DNA of 64,000 nt. Source: Dichetophora obliterata (lineage: Eukaryota; Arthropoda; Insecta; Diptera; Sciomyzidae). The notes beneath the pieces are model-generated. The model did no database searches. It was not told where the DNA came from and was given only the letters and a program-made list of their open reading frames with translations. This document shows, in pieces, positions 58,859 through 64,000 of the stretch. The stretch's first letter is position 1. Each line of letters opens with the position of its first letter. Made by a program: the position numbers and the translations under genes. The stretch covers positions 34,425,563 to 34,489,562 of the forward strand of contig OY986437.1 of NCBI GenBank assembly GCA_963920525.1. The letters are read 5' to 3'.

Positions 58859-60824
58859 TGCCTCAGAAAAAGCCTATGGTGCCGCACTTTATTTGCGAGT
58901 CTCAAATAAAAAAAGTGAAACCCACACTAAGCTCATAGTCGCTAAAACACGAGTGGCGCCAGTAAAGACAATATCTTTACCCCATCTCGATCTGAAGCAA
59001 TACCAGTTGTATCTTTGGACGGACTCTACCATCGTTCTGGCTTGGCTTAGAAAACAACCCTGTTCCTGGAACACATTTGTGGCCAATCGTGTTTCAACGA
59101 TCATGGAAAAGGTTGGAACCGACAACTGGAGCCACGTGGAATCTCATGACAACCCAGCAGATCTAGCCAGTCGAGGATGTTCTGCCATAGAACTAAGAGA
59201 TCATCATCTCTGGTGGCACGGTCCAAATTGGCTCAAACATGAAAAAGAATTCTGGCCCGAGTCCAAAGATCCCGTCGACACTACCCTTGACTTAAAACCC
59301 ATTAAGTCGTTTGTCACAACAACCCAAGATGATATATTAATTAGGTTCTCCTCGCTGCCAAAAGCTTTACGAGTCATTGCATATGTGTATCGTTTTTACT
59401 CTAACTCTTCACCCTCACGTCGCTCACAAATGAATCACACGACATTGGATATAACATCCCTCGAGATAAAAGCAGTTCGAGAGAAGCTTATCATATTAAG
59501 CCAGAAAAATGGATACTCAGAAGAATATACTTCATTGGCAACCAAACAGCCGGTATCATCAAAGAGTGCCATTTTAACCCTTACGCCCTTTCTGGACTCG
59601 AAAGGAATAATTCGAGCAAATGGGCGCTTAGTCAAATCACCAGCTTTAACGTATAATGAGCGTCACCCCATAATATTGCCATATGAAAGCCGATTTACAC
59701 GACTTTTGACTGATATGACACATTTGGTCACCCTACACGGCGGTAACCAATTAATGTTAAGACTTATACGATGTGAATTCTGGGTACCCAAACTCAAGAA
59801 TCTCATTAAAACATGCATTCATAACTGCAAAACATGTGTCTTACATAAAAAAAAGTTACAAACCCAAATAATGGCTGCACTACCCGCAGAACGCACTACT
59901 CTTGACCGCCCATTCACAAATACAGGTGTAGATTTCGCAGGACCCGTAGAAATCAAAAATTACACCGGGCGAGCGTGTTTAATAACGAAAGGCTATATTT
60001 GCGTTTTTATTTGTTTTGCAACGAAAGCAATACACATTGAAGCAACAAGTGATCTCTCTACCCAAGCTTTCTTAGCAGCTTTTTCCCGATTTTTTTCAAG
60101 GCGCGGATGCCCCGCCGCTCTTTACTCCGACAATGGAACGAATTTCGTTGGAGCAGCGCAAATGCTGAAGAAAGATCGGCGAGAATTCATGAAGGCACTG
60201 CAGACCCAAGTTGTTAACAACTATAGTCACCAAGACGTAACCTGGCATTTTATACCCCCCGGCGCTCCACACATGGGTGGACTTTGGGAAGCCGGTGTGA
60301 AAAGTTGTAAAACGCACTTGAAAAAGGCGTACACCAATCAAAAGTTTACTTTCGAAGAGTTTTCTACCCTACTCGCTCGAGTCGAAAGTTACCTTAACTC
60401 GAGACCTCTAAGTCCTTCAAGCGAAAATCCTCTTGATTTATCGCCTCTAACCCCAGGACATTTTTTGATTGGTACCCCGTTACTCACTCCAGCTGAACCC
60501 GACTTAAGTAACTCAATGCCTAACGTCATAAACCGTTGGCAAAAATTAAAGATACTTCATCACAATTTCTGTAAAAGATGGAAAGATGAGTATCTCAAAG
60601 AACTCCATAAACGACATAAATGGAAACACCCTCAAAACCCTATCAATGTTGATGACCTCGTAGTCATTCGGCAAGAAAATTTGCCTCCAAACGAATGGAG
60701 CTTAGGAAGAGTCGCTAAGATTTACCTAGGCTCTGACTCCAGAACCCGTGTGGTCGACATTCGGACAGCAAAAGGAATCACTACCAGACCCATTACAAAG
60801 GTAGTAGTTCTACCCTCTTATTGA
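58819..60824 (+). CDS. BEL RNase H and integrase (frame displaced from gag-pol)
   Basis: The frame opens in RNase H: FHGFSDASEKAYGAALYL (first Asp codon at 58857). It jumps at about 58992-58998 from ISLPHLDL straight to KQYQLYLWTDSTIVLAW, so about 20-30 residues, including the RNase H catalytic Glu region, are lost in frame. NPADLASRG follows. Integrase: a zinc site H302-x4-H307 with a CxxC near 59824, catalytic residues GVDFAGP (D372), YSDNGTNF (D438) and GGLWEAGVK (E491), then a C-terminal module with LPPNEWSLGRV. It stops at 60824. The ATG at 58818 is not a true start: this is the rest of pol, cut off by the deletion at about 58840. Confidence 0.9.
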
Positions 60825-60942
60825 AACCTGCTCTACCCTACCCTACACTAGTCTTCTCTACCCTACCCTACTCTAGTCTACTCTACTCTACTGCAACATA
60901 CTCTACTCTACTCCACCCTACTCTAATGCATCTATCTTTCAG
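60825..60942 (+). promoter_or_regulatory. Pyrimidine tract and 3' splice site before ORF3
   Basis: About 110 bp of CTACC/CTACT repeats, a branch-point-like CTCTAATGC at about 60921, then CTATCTTTCAG with the AG at 60941-60942. The ORF3 ATG follows 5 nt later. The layout is that of a strong intron acceptor. Confidence 0.7.
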
Positions 60943-60947
60943 GTGTC

Positions 60948-61889
60948 ATGGCACCCAGCAACAACAAACGCTGCGCAAACAATCAATGCAACAAACATTG
61001 CCGCAACAACAACGATAGAAGTTCCAACAAGAAACACGCTGACAACAGGAACAGATGCACCAAAAACCAAGCCAACATGCACGACAAGGTCAACAAGAAG
61101 CGCAACCACACCAATAACAACCCTCAAACCAGTTCAGCCCACCCACCAGCGTGTGGTCTGTGCAATCGAGACCACCGTTTGATGTTATGCCCAAAGTTCC
61201 GCAATATGAACCTGACGACCAAGTACGACGCAGTGGCCAGGTTAAAATACTGCGAAAACTGTCTTGCGCGGTCACATCGGTCCGATGCTTGCACCAGCCT
61301 CAACAAGTGTGCTATTTGCCATGCCAAGCATCATACAAGTTTGCATGGCCACCCACGTTTACGACAGCTAGAGTCCAACCCAAAGGAACCTGCCACTTGC
61401 TCTAAGTTCTCTGGTTCACTGCAGAAAGTGGTTCTGATACCAACTGCGATGGTAAAATTACACCACAGCGATGACTGGCATTATATCAGGGCACTGGTGA
61501 ATCCTTGTCGTCCTATAAGTCTTATCGCTTGGGATCTGGTGGACAAGCTGAAGTTGGACACCATTACAATGGGCAGTCAAAGCTGGTGTCACTTCGTGGT
61601 TGGGTCCCGGTACGATGAAAGCTTTAAATGTGAAGTCCACTCGCTTGTCACAAACAAACTTCCTCGTAAGCCTTACGACGATGACCTAGATGTTGCAGTA
61701 TTGAAACGGTTCGAGCACATCTTCCTAGCGGACCCTAAAGCACACTCAACAAAAACCATTTTGCTGGAGTTAGGCGCTGATGTATTCCCACGAATCGTAA
61801 GAAATGGCCTATTTGCTGGCGAAAACGGCCTTGTTATCGCTCAAAGCACCGCATTCGGCTGGACACTGTCTGGCCCATGTGGACTATGA
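60948..61889 (+). CDS. BEL third ORF: zinc-knuckle and dead-protease protein
   Basis: 313 uninterrupted codons with its own ATG just after a splice acceptor. Residues 1-68 are rich in Asn, Lys, Arg and His. Three zinc knuckles follow: C69-x2-C72-x3-H76-x4-C81, C102-x2-C105-x4-H110-x4-C115, C121-x2-C124-x3-H128-x4-H133. Spacing within and between knuckles equals that of the element's own gag. Residues about 160-310 align with the protease: VLIPTAMVKL and YIRALVNPCRPISLI against gag-pol ILLGTAMVNV and NARALIDSGSEATFL, ending AFGWTLSGP against EFGWILSGP. The active-site D-S-G is N185-P186-C187, so it cannot be an aspartic protease. Sequence identity is modest, so this is an old duplicate or a capture from another BEL. 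There is no signal peptide or membrane segment, so it is not an envelope. Role unknown; nucleic-acid or Gag binding is inference. Confidence 0.8.
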   Translation: MAPSNNKRCANNQCNKHCRNNNDRSSNKKHADNRNRCTKNQANMHDKVNKKRNHTNNNPQTSSAHPPACGLCNRDHRLMLCPKFRNMNLTTKYDAVARLKYCENCLARSHRSDACTSLNKCAICHAKHHTSLHGHPRLRQLESNPKEPATCSKFSGSLQKVVLIPTAMVKLHHSDDWHYIRALVNPCRPISLIAWDLVDKLKLDTITMGSQSWCHFVVGSRYDESFKCEVHSLVTNKLPRKPYDDDLDVAVLKRFEHIFLADPKAHSTKTILLELGADVFPRIVRNGLFAGENGLVIAQSTAFGWTLSGPCGL

Positions 61890-62062
61890 GCACCCATCCC
61901 AGGGCACCCTCTACCACTAATATATTTTTTAATTATATCAAAGATAAAGCACTGAATTTAATAAAAATGAACTATTTGTAAACCTAAACCCAATGTATAT
62001 TGCTTGTTTATGAACCCCATTAACCCTTTCTAAGTTTTGCAGATATTGCAAGGTGGGCGGAA
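61890..62062 (+). other. BEL 3' untranslated part and polypurine tract
   Basis: AT-rich, with a purine-rich AAGGTGGGCGGAA (about 62050-62062) immediately before the right LTR, the expected plus-strand primer. Confidence 0.7.
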
Positions 62063-62436
62063 TGTTTACGTGGCTACGTAACCCTGTGGTCACTAAACAC
62101 TTCCCCACGCCTAACCGCCGCTGTGGCAGACATGGCGCTGAAGTCGATTTGATGATCGGCTTGCAGCGGTAACGAGTAACGTTCGTGAAGAAAGAAGGAG
62201 ATTAATTCGTTTTGAGTTTTTGGAAGGACGGACATCTACAATTAACAATCAACAAAGTACACAATCAACAGTCAATTAATATATACAAACATAACAACTT
62301 TGTACACCATATAAAACAATATTGTTAACAAACTCTTAATTACCAGAAGGTAAAATAAACTTTATTTTGTTGCAAACTTAGATAACCTCTTCTTTTCTTC
62401 CGCCATTACGCCCGCCCGACGTTCATCACCCGAACA
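62063..62436 (+). repeat. 3' LTR
   Basis: 374 bp, same as 54098-54471 throughout by eye, followed by TATTT at 62437-62441. Confidence 0.95.
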
Positions 62437-62441
62437 TATTT

Positions 62442-63719
62442 ATTAAACTCTCTGAGTTGCATCTTTATTTAAGAATTCATCTGCACAAGCAACACTAAGA
62501 GGAAATCATAATTTCTAATGCAGACAAAAATTACAGCTGTAATGTACAAATAAGAATGCAAGGAAAAAAATTCAACAATAACAATAAATTCTGAAATGCC
62601 ATTTTATATTTTTTTGAGAGAAAACACTTCTTAATTGTATGATTGACAAGAAATACATCACCTGATTAAATCAGATCGAAAAGAAATTAAATTAAAAGAT
62701 AACGATTATGGTATTATGATTTTTTTAATAAAAATAATAACCTTTACAGTCCTTTATTAAAGATATTTTCTAAATTTTTAAATATTTAAATTTTATAATA
62801 AGTTTATTTAACAAAAACGTTATTAAAACACAAAGTATTTAAAATATGAAATAATCATTCACTTTATTATAAACATAAAAATATGCACGTAAATAAGTTC
62901 AACAAAACAAGCAACAGAATTTTATCTCTTAAAAAATTGAAAAATAAAACAAAATTTCTTATTCAGATAAACTAGTCAAATAAATTTTGGAATATTTTTT
63001 AATCAAAATTTTGGTTTAAAGGAATTTTTAATCCAAAAAGTACTATTAATCACTACCTTAATTTAATTTAGCTGGGTCTCGAACCCACGTTTCTGATAGA
63101 AATTTACTTGCATTCATAATGTTGCAAAATAAGTGAAACTGAGTTGGCCGAGTAGATAAAGTGTTGGACCAGCACATCAGAGGACATGAGTTCGAATCAT
63201 GAAATGGTCAAAGTAAATTTTCTTATTTTTTTGAATTAGAAAATTTTAAACTTTTCCTTGCATTACTATGTAATCTTTTTTTTTTGGTGTTGTCTTATAT
63301 GTAATTCAAAAAAGTATAAAATTTAGTCCACGATTTTTAAACGTGTAGGTGTTAGTAAAAAGTTCCTTTTATAAATATTATAAATATAAAGACTTTAGTA
63401 TAGTAATAAATCTATTGTTACTTTCAAAATTTCATGAAAGTTGAACAGCCTAGTAACCTGAGTCTTTTAATATCACAACCAAAATAAACTAAAAAATAGA
63501 CTTTCAAAGTGAGTAGATAGGATAAAGAAAGAACAGGGTGATTTCGATATTAAAAAAAAACATCGTTTACATTACAGTTGCATTTATAGTTGCTGAAAAT
63601 TGTAATATTTTCTTATGAATAAAATCCCGGGATTTAGGGTTTGGAATGCCGGGATTTCGGGACTAAAAATTGGTTCGTCATCCCGGGATTTCGGGATCCC
63701 GGGATTAAAAGCCTCACTG
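62442..63719. other. Right remainder of the hAT-like element
   Basis: AT-rich, no transposase. Near 63068 a minus-strand B-box-like GTTCGAGACCC and near 63139-63210 a plus-strand tRNA-like block (GTTGGCCGAGTAGA ... GAGTTCGAATC) occur, each with poor stems. CCCGGGAT palindromes fill the end. Confidence 0.45.
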
Positions 63720-64000
63720 CCAGCACATATACAAAGAATATAAAATAAAAGCACACATTTTCAGGGTCCACTCTAGGACAAAAATACTATTAAAAATTTT
63801 AACACCAGGTTTGAAATCAGCAACTAATTGTACTGCTAGCACATATACCAAAAGTATAAAACAAAAAAAAAACGTTTCAGGGTCCACCCTAGTGTAAATT
63901 TTTTTTAAATTCTAACATAAGACTCCAAATCAGCGATCAGAGCACCTACAAAGTGTATAAAACAAAAAATCACACATTTAGGGTCCACCCTAGTGGCAAA
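63720..64000 (+). repeat. Tandem array, ~100-116 bp units, right part
   Basis: AGGGTCCA recurs at about 63763, 63879 and 63980. Units carry TCTAACATAAGACTCCAAAT / AAATCAGC and TATAAAACAAAA, in the same orientation as the 53030-53200 units. It runs off the window edge. Confidence 0.8.

Larger units (their letters stand above)
54098..62436 (+). mobile_element. BEL/Pao LTR retrotransposon, 8339 bp
   Basis: The element has two 374-bp LTRs that look identical base for base, TG...CA ends and the TATTT duplication. The body has a long leader (54472-55759), gag-protease-RT (55760-58858), RNase H-integrase in another frame (to 60824), a third ORF (60948-61889) and a purine-rich tract before the right LTR. 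The domain order gag, aspartic protease, RT, RNase H, integrase and the zinc-knuckle type are those of BEL/Pao. Intact LTRs mean a recent insertion, but pol carries two internal deletions, so this copy could not have supplied its own complete polymerase in its present form. Confidence 0.95.
53206..63719. mobile_element. hAT-like element that split the tandem array, host of the BEL insertion
   Basis: The left end CAGCTGGGGCCTTCAATCCCG and the right end read inward CAGTGAGGCTTTTAATCCCG share the hAT-type CAG start and GGC-TT-AATCCCG. Subterminal ATCCCGGGAT palindromes are repeated at both ends (53245-53300, 63623-63705). The array phase resumes across the element (left stops after GAAAT...AATAC, right resumes CCAGCACAT), showing that it inserted into the array. 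Removing the BEL element leaves about 2.2 kb, with no transposase seen. An 8-bp duplication is only approximate (TACCAGCT / TGCCAGCA). Confidence 0.6.

Noticed and set aside
60939..61405. Overlapping frames at 60939-61182 and 61090-61405
   Set aside because: Low-complexity Thr/Ala or antisense shadows of the third BEL ORF.
60948..61889. Third BEL ORF as an envelope gene
   Set aside because: It has the env position but no signal peptide, membrane segment or glycosylation-rich ectodomain. Knuckles and a protease-like fold are seen instead.

Overview
The window looks like dipteran (higher-fly) nuclear DNA. It is very AT-rich, has no operons or bacterial signals, has 68-95 bp GT-AG introns, and is dominated by insect-type transposons: BEL/Pao, DD41D and other mariners, Tc1/Tc3-like, hAT, a TTAA-type element, foldbacks and MITEs. 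I found no convincing conserved host protein-coding gene. The window is best read as an intergenic or intronic graveyard of nested elements with one young retrotransposon near the right end. The fly assignment is inference from composition and element families; no host marker gene is present.

Layout. 1-2298 is unassigned AT-rich DNA. 2299-9213 is a TTAA-flanked element (Kolobok-like fragment at its left end) holding a Tc1-like relic split by a DD41D mariner, and a second Tc1/mariner relic split by a 2.2 kb foldback. 9.3-10.2 kb is a mariner relic. 11816-14150 is a long-TIR element ending in CACAGTG that carries a broken intron-containing gene. 14.8-15.3 kb is a hAT relic. 17530-20845 is a hAT element with a perfect 8-bp target duplication, enclosing one copy of a 1.1 kb TIR repeat (with a tRNA-like module) and a DD41D mariner. 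21-35 kb holds MITEs, a Tc3-like relic, a Harbinger-like MITE and a foldback with satellite-like cores. 36.8-50.1 kb has three more copies of the 1.1 kb TIR repeat, a tRNA-like gene, MITEs and a second hAT relic. 53-64 kb is a tandem array split by a hAT-like element, which is itself split by the BEL element.

The best candidate for something new is the BEL/Pao element at 54098-62436. Its 374-bp LTRs are identical by eye and it has a TATTT target duplication, so it inserted recently, yet its pol has lost two pieces. Downstream of pol, where some retroelements carry env, it has an open 313-codon third ORF. That ORF repeats the gag zinc-knuckle plus protease module with exactly the same knuckle spacing, but its protease D-S-G is replaced by N-P-C. 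A long pyrimidine tract and a 3' splice site sit 5 nt before its ATG, and a good 5' splice site lies in the leader, so a spliced subgenomic mRNA is likely.

A second candidate is the CACAGTG-ended element at 11.8-14.15 kb. Its two ends carry the same AATAACCAT block at 12 and 23 bp from the heptamer, an arrangement like recombination signal sequences.
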